Shown here piece after piece: positions 1-9,140 of a DNA stretch of 64,000 nt. The notes beneath the pieces were generated by a model. That model was not told the origin of the DNA, did not search any database, and saw only the letters and a list, made by a program, of their open reading frames with translations. Every line of letters starts with the position of its first letter. The first letter of the stretch is position 1. A program made the translations under genes and the position numbers. This stretch comes from Anaerovorax odorimutans DSM 5092. GTDB taxonomy: Bacteria; Bacillota; Clostridia; Peptostreptococcales; Anaerovoracaceae. Location: assembly GCF_000426305.1 (NCBI RefSeq), contig NZ_AUFC01000015.1, positions 21,694 to 85,693 of the forward strand. Reading direction: 5' to 3'.

Positions 1-110
1 AAATCTGTTGTTTTTGATTTGTACCAATTTGATTCTTTTAATATATTAAGGTATCATTAATGTAATATATGTAATTATACATGTTATGGTATCTTTGAAA
101 GGGGTTTATT

Positions 111-596
111 ATGAAAAAGCAGACAACATTTTTTATTGGTTGGGATATTGTATTTATTGCACTATTATATGTACACTGCAAATTATCTGTTTATTTTAAT
201 GAAGCGTATTATAAAGGGGGAACAGTATTTTCGCCTATCTGTGTAAACTTAATATTTACTTTATTAATAGGAGGTCTGATTGCTTGTTTAGTGCATGTGA
301 GTAATAGACATAAGCTTACTATAAAATCTGCAGTATTAGAACTTATTATTATAGGAGTTCCTTCTTTTTATCTTGCAGCAAATGTATTTATATCGATTAT
401 TCTTTTAAATTATTTCAATATAAGTACTTATTACCCATTTATTTCATGGATTGCAATAAGACCATTCCCATATTATATAGGAAGTGTATTATCGGGGTAT
501 GAAATTTTTATTTTTATAATAAGAATGATAAAATATAAAAAAATGGATAATGTGAGAGGACAGGAAAAGTTAGAAGACGAAAAAAGTGAAAATTAA
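111..596 (+). CDS. Hypothetical four-helix membrane protein
   Basis: I do not recognise the family. The 161-residue product has about four hydrophobic stretches (roughly residues 7-27, 42-62, 72-100 and 105-135) and a charged lysine/glutamate-rich tail, so it is probably an inner-membrane protein with a cytoplasmic C-terminus. The start is supported by a GAAAGGGG ribosome binding site 7-8 bases upstream. It lies just upstream of an XRE-type regulator but is separated from it by about 160 bases, so co-transcription is uncertain. No catalytic motif is visible. Confidence 0.6.
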   Translation: MKKQTTFFIGWDIVFIALLYVHCKLSVYFNEAYYKGGTVFSPICVNLIFTLLIGGLIACLVHVSNRHKLTIKSAVLELIIIGVPSFYLAANVFISIILLNYFNISTYYPFISWIAIRPFPYYIGSVLSGYEIFIFIIRMIKYKKMDNVRGQEKLEDEKSEN

Positions 597-707
597 TATA
601 TTTTTTATTTCTTAAAAAATATGTACTTGCTTGCAGAAGCCTAAGATTGGAATTGAACTTTTTTAAACTAAATTTTTATAATATATTTATAAATATATAA
701 AATGTAT

Positions 708-744
708 TTGACCAAATCTTTTTTACATTGTAAACTTACACTGT
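708..744 (+). promoter_or_regulatory. Promoter with operator-like palindrome for the XRE regulator
   Basis: A TTGACC -35 box (708-713) is followed after 17 bases by TAAACT (731-736). The -10 region lies in an inverted repeat, ACATTGTAA-AC-TTACACTGT (725-744, 8 of 9 pairs). The regulator's start codon is 15 bases further on, which suggests autoregulation. The same geometry recurs at 1216-1250. Confidence 0.55.
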
Positions 745-758
745 GGGAGGGAGATTTC

Positions 759-1199
759 ATGAATAGAATAGAATTTATTAATAAAGCTAATAGTAAGTTA
801 AAGCTAGTACGAACTGAATATGGTTATAATCAAGAAAAAATGGCTACAGTATTAGGAATTTCAAAAAAGACGCTGGTTGAAATTGAGAAGGGGAGATCTT
901 CTTTAGGATGGACAGGAGCTGTTGCATTTTGTTCCATTTTTTTTAAGAGTGAAGTGTTAAGTGCGGCATTTGGAGGAGAAACTACAGATATTATTATGGC
1001 ATTAGCTTTTGAAAAAGGGGAGCCCAAATATCCCAAAACAATGGGAGGTAAGATTTGGTGGCGAACAATAGAAGAAATTGATGGTTTAAAAATTCAGCAA
1101 AATATTATTTCTCAGCATTATAGAGCTATCGACGCTGAAGACAGGCGGATTTGTGCCTCTTTTAATTTAGATGAAGTTAAAGAATATTTAGAAGCTTAA
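759..1199 (+). CDS. XRE-family helix-turn-helix regulator
   Basis: This is a DNA-binding regulator of about 146 residues. The N-terminal half carries a Cro/C1-type helix-turn-helix: QEKMATVLGISKKTLVEIEKG fits the second and third helices, around residues 27-47. The C-terminal half matches nothing I recognise. I chose the ATG at 759 because GGGAGGGAG precedes it at good spacing; an upstream in-frame ATG at 702 lies ahead of the likely promoter. Its promoter contains a palindrome with a TTACACT half-site, repeated immediately after the gene in a second promoter-like palindrome. This suggests it controls itself and possibly the downstream esterase. Confidence 0.75.
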   Translation: MNRIEFINKANSKLKLVRTEYGYNQEKMATVLGISKKTLVEIEKGRSSLGWTGAVAFCSIFFKSEVLSAAFGGETTDIIMALAFEKGEPKYPKTMGGKIWWRTIEEIDGLKIQQNIISQHYRAIDAEDRRICASFNLDEVKEYLEA

Positions 1200-1215
1200 A
1201 GAAAGAAAAAAATAG

Positions 1216-1272
1216 TTGACCTCGCTTCTATTTTAGTGTAAAATTACACTAAAATAGAAGCGTTTTTGTTTT
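1216..1272 (+). promoter_or_regulatory. Perfect 19-bp palindrome holding promoter boxes; possible operator and/or terminator
   Basis: The arms 1223-1241 and 1244-1262 are perfectly complementary with a 2-base centre and are followed by a T-rich tract (1263-1272), so it could terminate the regulator transcript. It also carries TTGACC (1216-1221), 17 bases, TAAAAT (1239-1244), with TTACACT at the same offset from the -35 box as in the regulator's own promoter. It may act as a regulated promoter for the gene at 1391. Confidence 0.55.
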
Positions 1273-1323
1273 GGGGAAAAAATTAATTAAGATTGCTTTA
1301 AATAGCTAAAAAGGGGATTTTAA

Positions 1324-1398
1324 ATGACTACTATATTTATTTGTTTTACTTTATATAAAATATATAAAAATATAATGGAGAAAAAATGTCATGAATAA
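1324..1398 (+). CDS. Possible 24-codon leader peptide overlapping the esterase start
   Basis: An ATG with AAAAGGGG 7 bases upstream opens a 24-codon frame whose stop overlaps the first codons of the esterase at 1391. The peptide is hydrophobic, then basic. The arrangement would allow translational coupling. Such short frames arise easily by chance in AT-rich DNA, so this is tentative. Confidence 0.25.
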   Translation: MTTIFICFTLYKIYKNIMEKKCHE

Positions 1399-2071
1399 TA
1401 CCGAAAAGAATAAAAGAATAGGTATTTTAATTATTCATGGATTTGCAGGAAGCAGAGATGAGATTAGAACTTTGCATGAATATTTATCTAAGGAAAAATA
1501 TGATATAGAAATGCCTTTACTTACAGGGCATGAGGCAACGAAGGAAAATTTAGCAAAGGCACATTTTAAGGATTGGCTGTTAGATGTGGAAGAGTCTTAT
1601 ATTAAGCTTTCAAAGAGATGTGAAAAAATAGTTGTAATAGGCTTTTCTATGGGAGGATTACTTGCAGTTAATCTATATAAATATAAACCAATTGCGTTAA
1701 TAACAGTAAATACCCCTATATATTATTGGAATATTAAAATTATCCTTGAAAATTTCATTTATTCCCCAAGTACATATTTGGTAAAGTATATAAATGCATG
1801 TAACTCTAAACCTGTGTCAGCATTATTGCAGTTTCAAAGATTATTAACAAAGACAAAACCTCTTTTTAAGATCATATATTGTAATGTACTTGTTATACAA
1901 ACAGTTGATGATGATACAGTTCATTTTAAAAGTGCAGATTATATTTATGACCGCCTCAAAGGAAGCAAAGAGCTTCTAAAACTTTCAAAAGGCGGTCATA
2001 TAGTATTTAACAGTGATAGCTGTTTTCGTGTTTGCAGTATAATAGATAATTATTTACTCCAATTCCTTTAG
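1391..2071 (+). CDS. Alpha/beta hydrolase, carboxylesterase or monoacylglycerol lipase type
   Basis: A 226-residue cytoplasmic esterase resembling the Est30/monoglyceride lipase group. Visible features are the strand-loop motif IHGFAG near residue 16 (oxyanion hole), the nucleophile elbow GFSMGG near residue 88 (catalytic Ser), an acidic residue in VDDDT near 176 and the catalytic His in GGHIVFN near 200. There is no signal peptide. A weak TGGAG precedes the start. The 3' end overlaps the end of convergent nadE by 18 bases. The natural substrate is unknown, though short acyl esters or monoacylglycerols are typical for the family. Confidence 0.85.
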   Translation: MNNTEKNKRIGILIIHGFAGSRDEIRTLHEYLSKEKYDIEMPLLTGHEATKENLAKAHFKDWLLDVEESYIKLSKRCEKIVVIGFSMGGLLAVNLYKYKPIALITVNTPIYYWNIKIILENFIYSPSTYLVKYINACNSKPVSALLQFQRLLTKTKPLFKIIYCNVLVIQTVDDDTVHFKSADYIYDRLKGSKELLKLSKGGHIVFNSDSCFRVCSIIDNYLLQFL

Positions 2072-4036
2072 CCATTCATAAGAATCTGCGTCACTAGGCA
2101 TACGCCAGTCACCTCTAGGGGAAAGACTTACAGATCCAATTTTAGGGCCGTCAGGCATACAGCTTCGTTTAAACTGTTGAGCAAAGAATCTCCTGTAAAA
2201 AACAGTAAGCCATTTTTTAATAAATAATTCGTCATAATCATCTTGGAATACTGTTTTAGCAATATAATAAAGCTTCTTTGGAGACATTCCATAACGAATT
2301 GTATAAAACATAAAAAAGTCATGTAATATATATGGTCCCACTGTATCTTCGGTTTTTTGAGCAATTTTCCCTTCTTTATCAGGAGGAAGAAGTTCAGGAG
2401 ATATAGGTGTATCCATAATATCTTGAAGGGTTGATTTTAAAAGTACATTATCTGAACTGAAGCTTTTGTCTTCATTTGTTCCACTCAATTTATTTTCCAT
2501 AACCCATTTTATTACAAAACGTACTAAAGTTTTTGGAACACTGGCATTAACACCATACATTGACATATGATCACCGTTATAGGTACTCCACCCTAGTGCT
2601 ACTTCAGAAAGGTCGCCTGTTCCTATAACTAAGCCGCTTTCTTTATTTGCAACGTCCATGAGTATTTGAGTTCTCTCTCTCGCTTGGGAATTTTCATAGG
2701 TAACATCATGTTTGTCTTTATCATGTTCAATATCTTTAAAATGCTGTAAAACAGCATCTCTTATAGGAATTTCAATTATTGTAGCACCTAATAACCTCAT
2801 AATAGTAAGAGCATTATTATACGTTTTATCTGTGGTTCCAAAGCCAGGCATTGTAATAGCAACTATATCCTTTGGATCCTTGTTTAACAGCTTAAATGTT
2901 TCAGCACATACAAGTAAAGATAATGTAGAATCAAGACCTCCTGATATTCCCACAATAGCTTTTTTTGAATGTGTATGTTCCATTCTTTTTGCTAATCCTG
3001 ATGATTGTATGCTAAATATACTTTTACATCTTTCATCAAAAGTTTTTGGGTCGTTTGGAACAAAAGGATTCTTAGGATATTTTCTTGTAAGCTGATCATT
3101 TCCCATTTTAAGTACTGGAAGAGGAAGAATATCAATAGATGTAAATGAGAATCTTTCTGTATAAGCAGAAGCACATTCTTCAAAATGCTGACCGTAAGTT
3201 CTCTCAAACTTAATTCTTTCGTAATCAATCTCACCGTAAATGATGGAATTTTCTCTTTCAAAAAGTGGGCTTTCAGCAAGTAAACTGCCGTTTTCTGCAA
3301 TAATACTGTGCCCTCCAAATACTAAATCAGTACTTGATTCGTGAACACCTGAAGATGTATATACATAACCGCACATGTTTTTTGCACTTTCCTGACAAAC
3401 AAGAGTATTGCGGTATTCTGATTTTGCTACAGTTTCATTACTTGCAGAGGGGTTGCATATTATGTGCGCACCGTTTAATGCAAGGCGGGCACCGGGAGAA
3501 ATAGGAACCCAGAGATCTTCACATATTTCTATACCTAAATTTAAACTGTTTTCACTGTCTGTAAAAATTAGGTTACCAAAAGGTATGTCATCACCAAATA
3601 GATTAACAGACGTAATATCTTCCGAAATTCTTATACCGGAAGCAAACCATCTTGCTTCATAAAATTCTCTTGAATTAGGCATAAACATTTTTGGAACTAT
3701 ACCCATAATCTGTCCTTTTTGAATAAGAGCAGCACAATTATAATTGTTATTTTCAAGATGCAGATAGAAACCTACAATAACAGCAGCTTTTAATTTTTGT
3801 GTAGCATCTTTAATTTTCTTTAACCCTTGTAAAGATTTTTGATATAAAAATTCCTGATAAAACAAATCACCGCAAGTATATCCAGTAATACAAAGCTCGG
3901 GAAACAGTATTATTCCAGCGCCATGCTTGTCCGCTTCCATAGCACATTTTATAATTTCTTCTGTATTATATTCCGTATTGGCTACTTTTAATTTTGGTGT
4001 TACAGCAGCGCTACGAATTATACCAAATTTTTCCAT
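2054..4036 (-). CDS. nadE: Glutamine-dependent NAD+ synthetase
   Basis: Catalyses the ATP-dependent amidation of nicotinic acid adenine dinucleotide to NAD+, the last step of NAD synthesis, with glutamine as nitrogen donor. The 660-residue length fits the two-domain form. The N-terminal nitrilase-type glutaminase domain shows its triad: Glu in FPELCITGY (residue 47), Lys in GIVPKMF (about 117) and Cys in EICEDLW (about 173). The C-terminal synthetase domain has the P-loop GISGGLDST near residue 364 and GTGDLSEVALGW. GGAGG precedes the ATG at ideal spacing. It is monocistronic and convergent with the esterase. Confidence 0.97.
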   Translation of the reverse strand: MEKFGIIRSAAVTPKLKVANTEYNTEEIIKCAMEADKHGAGIILFPELCITGYTCGDLFYQEFLYQKSLQGLKKIKDATQKLKAAVIVGFYLHLENNNYNCAALIQKGQIMGIVPKMFMPNSREFYEARWFASGIRISEDITSVNLFGDDIPFGNLIFTDSENSLNLGIEICEDLWVPISPGARLALNGAHIICNPSASNETVAKSEYRNTLVCQESAKNMCGYVYTSSGVHESSTDLVFGGHSIIAENGSLLAESPLFERENSIIYGEIDYERIKFERTYGQHFEECASAYTERFSFTSIDILPLPVLKMGNDQLTRKYPKNPFVPNDPKTFDERCKSIFSIQSSGLAKRMEHTHSKKAIVGISGGLDSTLSLLVCAETFKLLNKDPKDIVAITMPGFGTTDKTYNNALTIMRLLGATIIEIPIRDAVLQHFKDIEHDKDKHDVTYENSQARERTQILMDVANKESGLVIGTGDLSEVALGWSTYNGDHMSMYGVNASVPKTLVRFVIKWVMENKLSGTNEDKSFSSDNVLLKSTLQDIMDTPISPELLPPDKEGKIAQKTEDTVGPYILHDFFMFYTIRYGMSPKKLYYIAKTVFQDDYDELFIKKWLTVFYRRFFAQQFKRSCMPDGPKIGSVSLSPRGDWRMPSDADSYEWLKELE

Positions 4037-4590
4037 AATAATTCCTCCATATATTTACTATTATTTATTATATACAAAAGAAATAAAAGTTAAAAGGAAA
4101 GATTTAATAAAATGAAATAAGCCGAAATTGTAAGAAAAATATAAAAGTAAAGATAATAATGGTTATAAATACAATGAAAATAATGAAAAACCTAATTTGT
4201 ATGCTACATGTCTTGCTAAAAAAATGATAAGACAATACAATAAAAAGATTAACAATAAGTTAGTTAAAAGAGGAACTAGTAAATTGCTTAATTGACTGTA
4301 TCGTTCTAGTAGGGGATATTATAATTCACAATTTTAAAATCAAATAAAGCTATATATTTTTACTATGGACTTGCTATCAATAATATGATATCTTAAATTT
4401 TGATTAGATTATTAACATAATAGATTACATTTCTTTATAATAAAAAATCAAACTAATAAAAAGAATATCTGAAGAAAATTGGTTGATTTATACAATGTAT
4501 TGTAAAAAGTGAAAAAGAGATATTCTTATTTGAAATTTAATTTTGACACTCAAAGGTTTTAATAAAATTACAGATACAAGGAGTAAGGAT
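4037..4590. other. Intergenic region with a possible gene remnant and a hairpin
   Basis: From 4134 to 4295 one plus-strand frame stays open for 53 codons and ends in a basic stretch (KKINNKLVKRG); it has no convincing start and may be the tail of a decayed gene. An inverted repeat, AAGAATATCT (4461-4470) and AGATATTCTT (4518-4527), encloses the small palindrome TACAATGTATTGTA (4491-4504). I see nothing else. Confidence 0.35.
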
Positions 4591-4755
4591 ATGAAGATAA
4601 TATTATTTATTAATAGTATAATGATTTTAATGGCATTATTATTTATAATAATGCCAGGAATACCAAGTATAATAGGACTAATTATACTTAGTATAAATAT
4701 AATAATTACAATGGTAATTATTATATTACTTAGAAATTTACATGAAGCTTCTTAA
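4591..4755 (+). CDS. Small membrane peptide, 54 residues
   Basis: I do not recognise this peptide. It is almost wholly hydrophobic with two predicted membrane helices (about residues 3-22 and 25-46, separated by a Pro/Gly turn) and a short polar end. The ATG at 4591 has AAGGAG 7 bases upstream; a longer in-frame reading from 4543 lacks such a site. It stands alone between nadE and yhaM. Possible roles include a small membrane-protein subunit or a toxin-like peptide, but nothing here decides it. Confidence 0.5.
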   Translation: MKIILFINSIMILMALLFIIMPGIPSIIGLIILSINIIITMVIIILLRNLHEAS

Positions 4756-4971
4756 AAAATATACTGATATAAATTAATACAACTTTAATTTTGGTTTTGC
4801 TACAAAAATATAAGTTGGTTAAAATTGTAATTACATGATTTTTAAGATAATAGCTTTATGTATGTACATATATTAAAAAAATAAAATCAAAATGCTTAGC
4901 AAAAATAATAAATTTTTCATTTGATTTTATAAGAGTAAAGACGTGTCTTAACAATAAAAAATTTTTATTAT

Positions 4972-5001
4972 AAAGGCTGGATAAAAAATCAGCCTTTTTT
5001 T
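4972..5001 (+). terminator. Rho-independent terminator
   Basis: AAAGGCTG (4972-4979) pairs with CAGCCTTT (4990-4997) and is followed by a T run. It probably ends transcription of the 54-residue peptide gene. Confidence 0.75.
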
Positions 5002-5056
5002 AATGTAAAATTAGTTTCAATTTATAAAATAAATGTAAAAAAATACAAGGAAAATA

Positions 5057-5085
5057 TTGACAATTAATATATAATTGAATATCAT
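5057..5085 (+). promoter_or_regulatory. Sigma-A-type promoter for yhaM-recD2-comFC
   Basis: TTGACA (5057-5062), a 17-base spacer and TATCAT (5080-5085), about 118 bases before the yhaM start. Confidence 0.6.
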
Positions 5086-5202
5086 TTTGTTATTAGCTCA
5101 AATTATTAAATAGGTCATATGTTGCGATATACATATAAATTAGTATATAATAAATTGCAAAATAAAATAAACAAAGTTGTCCCATATTAGGAGGTTTTAT
5201 AT

Positions 5203-6162
5203 ATGAAGACGAGTTATATTAAGCAGTTTAGAACAGATGATGAAGTAATAGATTTTTTTATGGTTAAAGCTATTTCTATAAAAACAGGATCAAATAAAAA
5301 ACAATTTCTTGATTTAATGCTAGCAGATTCAAGTGGAGATATTACAGCAAAGAAATGGGACGTTATGGACACAGAATTACCTAATTTAAATGATATTAAA
5401 GAAGGTGATCTTGTAAAGATAAAAGCAAATGTGACAGAATGGAATGGTATGAAGCAACTGAGAGTGACAAAGATTCGTAAAGCTTCTCCAAGTGATGAAG
5501 TTGATTTTACAGATTTCATAAAAGCTGCACCTGAAAAGGCAGAAGATATGTTTAATTATATAATGGGTAAGGCTCAGTCAATAAAAGATGAAGATTTAAA
5601 AAAATTAACACTTGCTATTTTAGATAATAACAAGGAAAAACTTATGTACTATCCCGCGGCTACAAAAAATCATCATGCTGAGTTTGCAGGACTTTTATAT
5701 CATGTTAAGAGAATGCTCATGATGGCAGAAAGAGTGTGTCAGGTATATACAAATCTGAATGTTGATCTGGTTATGACCGGAGTTATTATTCATGATATTG
5801 AAAAATTGACTGAGATAGAAGCAAATGAAATGGGGATTTCTTCAGGATATTCCTTTGAAGGGCAAATGCTTGGACATTTGGTTCAAGGTGTAAAAGTTAT
5901 TGACAGACTTGCAGGTGAATTGGGAATAAACAAAGAAAAGACTATTATGCTTGAACATATGTTAATATCTCATCATTATGAGCCTGAATTTGGAAGCCCA
6001 AAAAAACCATTATTTCCGGAAGCTGAAATTCTGCACTATCTAGATATAATAGATGCCAGAATGTATGATATGTTTGAAGTGCTTGAAGCCACAGAAGAAG
6101 GAGAATTCTCAGATAAAGTTTGGACATTGGACAACAGAAAGATTTATAAAGCTAAATTTTAA
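5203..6162 (+). CDS. yhaM: 3'-5' exoribonuclease YhaM family (OB fold plus HD domain)
   Basis: A 319-residue cytoplasmic nuclease of the YhaM/CBF1 type. An N-terminal OB-fold nucleic-acid-binding domain (about residues 10-95, with the typical KKQFLDLMLADSSGDI strand region) is followed by a metal-dependent HD domain: HH at about 152-153, H in LLYHVKRM, HD in VIIHDIEKL near 200, and HH in LISHHYEPEF. Family members trim RNA, and some degrade DNA, from the 3' end. A strong GGAGG precedes the ATG. RecD2 follows after 17 bases, which ties it to a nucleic-acid-processing operon. Confidence 0.93.
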   Translation: MKTSYIKQFRTDDEVIDFFMVKAISIKTGSNKKQFLDLMLADSSGDITAKKWDVMDTELPNLNDIKEGDLVKIKANVTEWNGMKQLRVTKIRKASPSDEVDFTDFIKAAPEKAEDMFNYIMGKAQSIKDEDLKKLTLAILDNNKEKLMYYPAATKNHHAEFAGLLYHVKRMLMMAERVCQVYTNLNVDLVMTGVIIHDIEKLTEIEANEMGISSGYSFEGQMLGHLVQGVKVIDRLAGELGINKEKTIMLEHMLISHHYEPEFGSPKKPLFPEAEILHYLDIIDARMYDMFEVLEATEEGEFSDKVWTLDNRKIYKAKF

Positions 6163-6179
6163 TAGAAATAAGGTTTAAG

Positions 6180-8402
6180 ATGGAAGTTAAACAAGGTACA
6201 ATTGTAGAAATCATTTATCATAATAAGGAAAATTATTATACTGTAGCTATAGCAGAGAATGAAGAAGAAGAATTTACAGCTATAGGCTGTTTGCCTGGAG
6301 TTGATTGCGGCAGAACCTTTTCATTTACAGGAAATTGGAAAATTCACTCAAATTATGGAGAACAATTTGCTTTTACAGAATATGAGGAGCAGATGCCTAA
6401 AACATATGAAGGCATAGAAAGTTTTCTCTCTTCCGGAGTACTTAAGGGAATAGGTAAAAAAACAGCTAAATCCATAGTTCAAAAATTTGGAGAGGGTGCT
6501 TTGGAGATTATCGAAAAATCCCCCGATTTATTGACACAAGTAGATGGTATCGGTGAAAAAAAAGCCTATTCAATTTCTAAAGCATTTTGTGAACACAGAG
6601 AATTTGCTAAAATAACTCTCTATTTTCAGCAGTATGGAATTGCAGCTTCTTATGCTATGAAATTATATAAGGCTTATGGTAAAGAGACTATAAAAGCTGT
6701 GGAAGATAATCCTTATCAATTGGTAGATGATATTTTTGGCATAGGATTCAAAAAAGCAGATAAAATAGCAGAAAGTATGGGCGTTGGCAAACAGTCGGAA
6801 TACAGAATTAAAAGCGGTATTAAATATGCTCTGTGGATTTTTGTAAATGAAGGACATACCTATGTTCCGCAAAAATTATTCTGCGAAAAAACAGGAAATA
6901 TGCTTGATGTAAGTGCAGAACTTGTATATGAAAATTTAATTCAAATGGCATTTGAAGGAGATATTCATTTAGAAAACTTGGAAGAGAGAACAGTAGTGTT
7001 CCCTATGCCTTATTTTGCAGCAGAGCAGAATGTATGTAAATTATTAATTGCATTAAATGATTCAAATTTGAAACCTATAAGCAAAGATGTTGAGCAATTG
7101 ATATCTATAACAGAAAATGAAACATCTATAAACCTTTCGGATAATCAAAAATACGCAGTTAAAGCATCATTGCAAAACGGCGTATCGGTTATTACAGGAG
7201 GGCCGGGGACAGGAAAAACCACTATTATAAATACAATAATAAATATACTTAATCATAGTGGCTTATCTACAGCTATAGCAGCTCCCACGGGAAGAGCTGC
7301 TAAAAGAATTACTGAAACTTCAGGATTTTCTGCTTCTACAATTCATAGACTTTTAGAATATTACTATTCAGAGGGTGCTGACTCCATGCAGTTTGGTAAA
7401 AATTCAGAAGATCAATTGGATTTTGATGCTATCATTATTGACGAAGCATCTATGATAGATATTCTGTTAATGAACAATCTTTTAAATGCTATACCAAAGG
7501 GAACGAGGCTTATTATTGTAGGAGATGCCGATCAGCTTCCATCAGTGGGGGCAGGGAACGTTTTAAGAGATATTATTGAGAGTGAAATTATTAATTGTGT
7601 TAAGCTCACAGAGATTTTTAGACAGGCAAAAGAAAGTCTCATTGTAGTAAATGCGCACAAGATAAATAAGGGTGAATATCCATATTGTAACGAGAAGGAC
7701 AAAGATTTTTTCCTGCTTAGAAAAAGCAGAGAAAAAGAAATAATCGAAACTATTAAAGGGCTGTGTTTAAAAAGGCTTCCAAATTATTATGAAAACTGCA
7801 ATCCGGTTAGAGATGTGCAGGTTATTACTCCTGTTAGAAAAGGTCTGCTTGGAAGTATTAATTTAAATAAAGAATTACAAAAAATATTAAACCCGCCTAC
7901 ACCGAGTCTTGAAGAAAAAATTTTCGGAGACCGTATATTCAGAAAAAATGATAAAGTAATGCAGATAAAAAACAACTATCAGTTAGAGTGGAAAAAGAGT
8001 GATGATTTTACAGAGGGACAAGGTGTTTTCAATGGAGATGTGGGATTTATTTATGATATAGACCTAGAGTTTAATGAAATGACAATAGTCTACGAAGATA
8101 ATAAATATGTGAAATATCAATTTTCTCAGCTTGATGAAATAGAATTAGCATATGCTGTTACAGTGCATAAAAGTCAGGGGAGTGAGTTTCCACTTGTAGT
8201 CATGCCCATTTCGTGGTTCCCACCAATGCTTGCCACAAGGAATCTTTTGTATACTGCCGTAACAAGAGGAAAAAGAGTAGTTATATTAGTAGGATCAGAA
8301 AACAAAATGCATGCAATGGTGGATAATAATAGTATAACAGAGAGATATTCGGGTCTGGGAACAAGGCTTAGAGGGTTTTTAAATGTTGAAGAAAATTTTT
8401 GA
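6180..8402 (+). CDS. recD2: RecD2-type DNA helicase
   Basis: An ATP-dependent 5'-3' superfamily-1 helicase of the stand-alone RecD2 family, implicated in repair and replication-fork maintenance in Firmicutes without RecBC. The 740 residues show an N-terminal OB-like domain, tandem helix-hairpin-helix motifs (GIGKKTAKSI near 98, GIGEKKAYSI near 130, GIGFKKADKI near 195), Walker A GGPGTGKTT near 340, Walker B IIIDEASMID near 425, GDADQLPSVG, and the C-terminal motif HKSQGSEFP near 662. The start has only a weak AAGG site. The last 20 bases overlap comFC, indicating translational coupling. Confidence 0.95.
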   Translation: MEVKQGTIVEIIYHNKENYYTVAIAENEEEEFTAIGCLPGVDCGRTFSFTGNWKIHSNYGEQFAFTEYEEQMPKTYEGIESFLSSGVLKGIGKKTAKSIVQKFGEGALEIIEKSPDLLTQVDGIGEKKAYSISKAFCEHREFAKITLYFQQYGIAASYAMKLYKAYGKETIKAVEDNPYQLVDDIFGIGFKKADKIAESMGVGKQSEYRIKSGIKYALWIFVNEGHTYVPQKLFCEKTGNMLDVSAELVYENLIQMAFEGDIHLENLEERTVVFPMPYFAAEQNVCKLLIALNDSNLKPISKDVEQLISITENETSINLSDNQKYAVKASLQNGVSVITGGPGTGKTTIINTIINILNHSGLSTAIAAPTGRAAKRITETSGFSASTIHRLLEYYYSEGADSMQFGKNSEDQLDFDAIIIDEASMIDILLMNNLLNAIPKGTRLIIVGDADQLPSVGAGNVLRDIIESEIINCVKLTEIFRQAKESLIVVNAHKINKGEYPYCNEKDKDFFLLRKSREKEIIETIKGLCLKRLPNYYENCNPVRDVQVITPVRKGLLGSINLNKELQKILNPPTPSLEEKIFGDRIFRKNDKVMQIKNNYQLEWKKSDDFTEGQGVFNGDVGFIYDIDLEFNEMTIVYEDNKYVKYQFSQLDEIELAYAVTVHKSQGSEFPLVVMPISWFPPMLATRNLLYTAVTRGKRVVILVGSENKMHAMVDNNSITERYSGLGTRLRGFLNVEENF

Positions 8403-9129
8403 AGATTTAATGGAATTAATTTATCCTTCTAATATTTATTGTATTGCTTGCGGCAATTTAATTGATAAAACAAGACCATACAGTCTTTGTGATAGTTGCG
8501 TTCGTACTTTAAAATGGAATAATAAAAGCTCCTGTGAAAAATGTGGTAAAAAATTAAATGAAAGTTTCAGTCAAAATTTATGTTCTGACTGTATGGAGTC
8601 ACAACATTTCTTTGAAAAAGGATATTCTTGTGTAGAGTATGGATTGGCAGAAAGAAAAATTCTTCACAATTTTAAATATAAAGATAAAGCATATCTATGT
8701 CGTAAATTATCAGAAATAATGTACGACAGAATAAATTTAGAAAATTTAAATGTTGATATGCTAATTCCAGTACCTATGTATATTAGAAAACAGCGAATAA
8801 GGGGGTATAACCAAGCTGAACTTTTAACTAAATATTTGTCAATATATATGCAGCTGCCCTATTATAAAAAAGTTTTAGTGAGAAAACATGATACAAAACC
8901 AATGAATAGTTTAGGGGTAGAAGAGAGGAAAGAAAATATAAAAAAAGCCTTTACTGTTAAAGATAAGTGGGTTAAAATAATTCAGAACAAAAAAATTCTT
9001 TTAATAGATGATATTTATACAACCGGAAGTACTGTAGATGAATGTAGTCGAATGTTATTAAACAACGGTGCAGATAAAATATATGTATTTGCTTTTGCAG
9101 CAGGTGCAGATATATTAAAGAAAGTATAA
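8383..9129 (+). CDS. comFC: ComFC-like phosphoribosyltransferase-fold protein
   Basis: A 248-residue ComF-family protein needed for natural transformation in characterised bacteria and proposed to act on incoming single-stranded DNA. The N-terminal 75 residues contain two CxxC pairs (CIACG/CDSC and CEKCG/CSDC) typical of its zinc ribbon. The C-terminal half is a type I phosphoribosyltransferase fold with the PRPP-binding signature LLIDDIYTTGST near residue 210. It starts inside the end of recD2 and uses an AGAGGG site there. The raiA RNA and hpf follow, a common order in Firmicutes. Confidence 0.92.
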   Translation: MLKKIFEDLMELIYPSNIYCIACGNLIDKTRPYSLCDSCVRTLKWNNKSSCEKCGKKLNESFSQNLCSDCMESQHFFEKGYSCVEYGLAERKILHNFKYKDKAYLCRKLSEIMYDRINLENLNVDMLIPVPMYIRKQRIRGYNQAELLTKYLSIYMQLPYYKKVLVRKHDTKPMNSLGVEERKENIKKAFTVKDKWVKIIQNKKILLIDDIYTTGSTVDECSRMLLNNGADKIYVFAFAAGADILKKV

Positions 9130-9140
9130 ATTTAGTTCAG

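Larger units (their letters stand above)
4756..5202. other. Intergenic region: terminator, then yhaM promoter
   Basis: This AT-rich stretch holds a rho-independent terminator at 4972-5001 and a sigma-A-type promoter at 5057-5085, both listed separately. I see no further coding or repeat signal. Confidence 0.5.

Noticed and set aside
4134..4295. 53-codon open stretch considered as a gene
   Set aside because: No start codon with a binding site opens it, and the basic tail alone does not identify a family. Kept only as a possible remnant.
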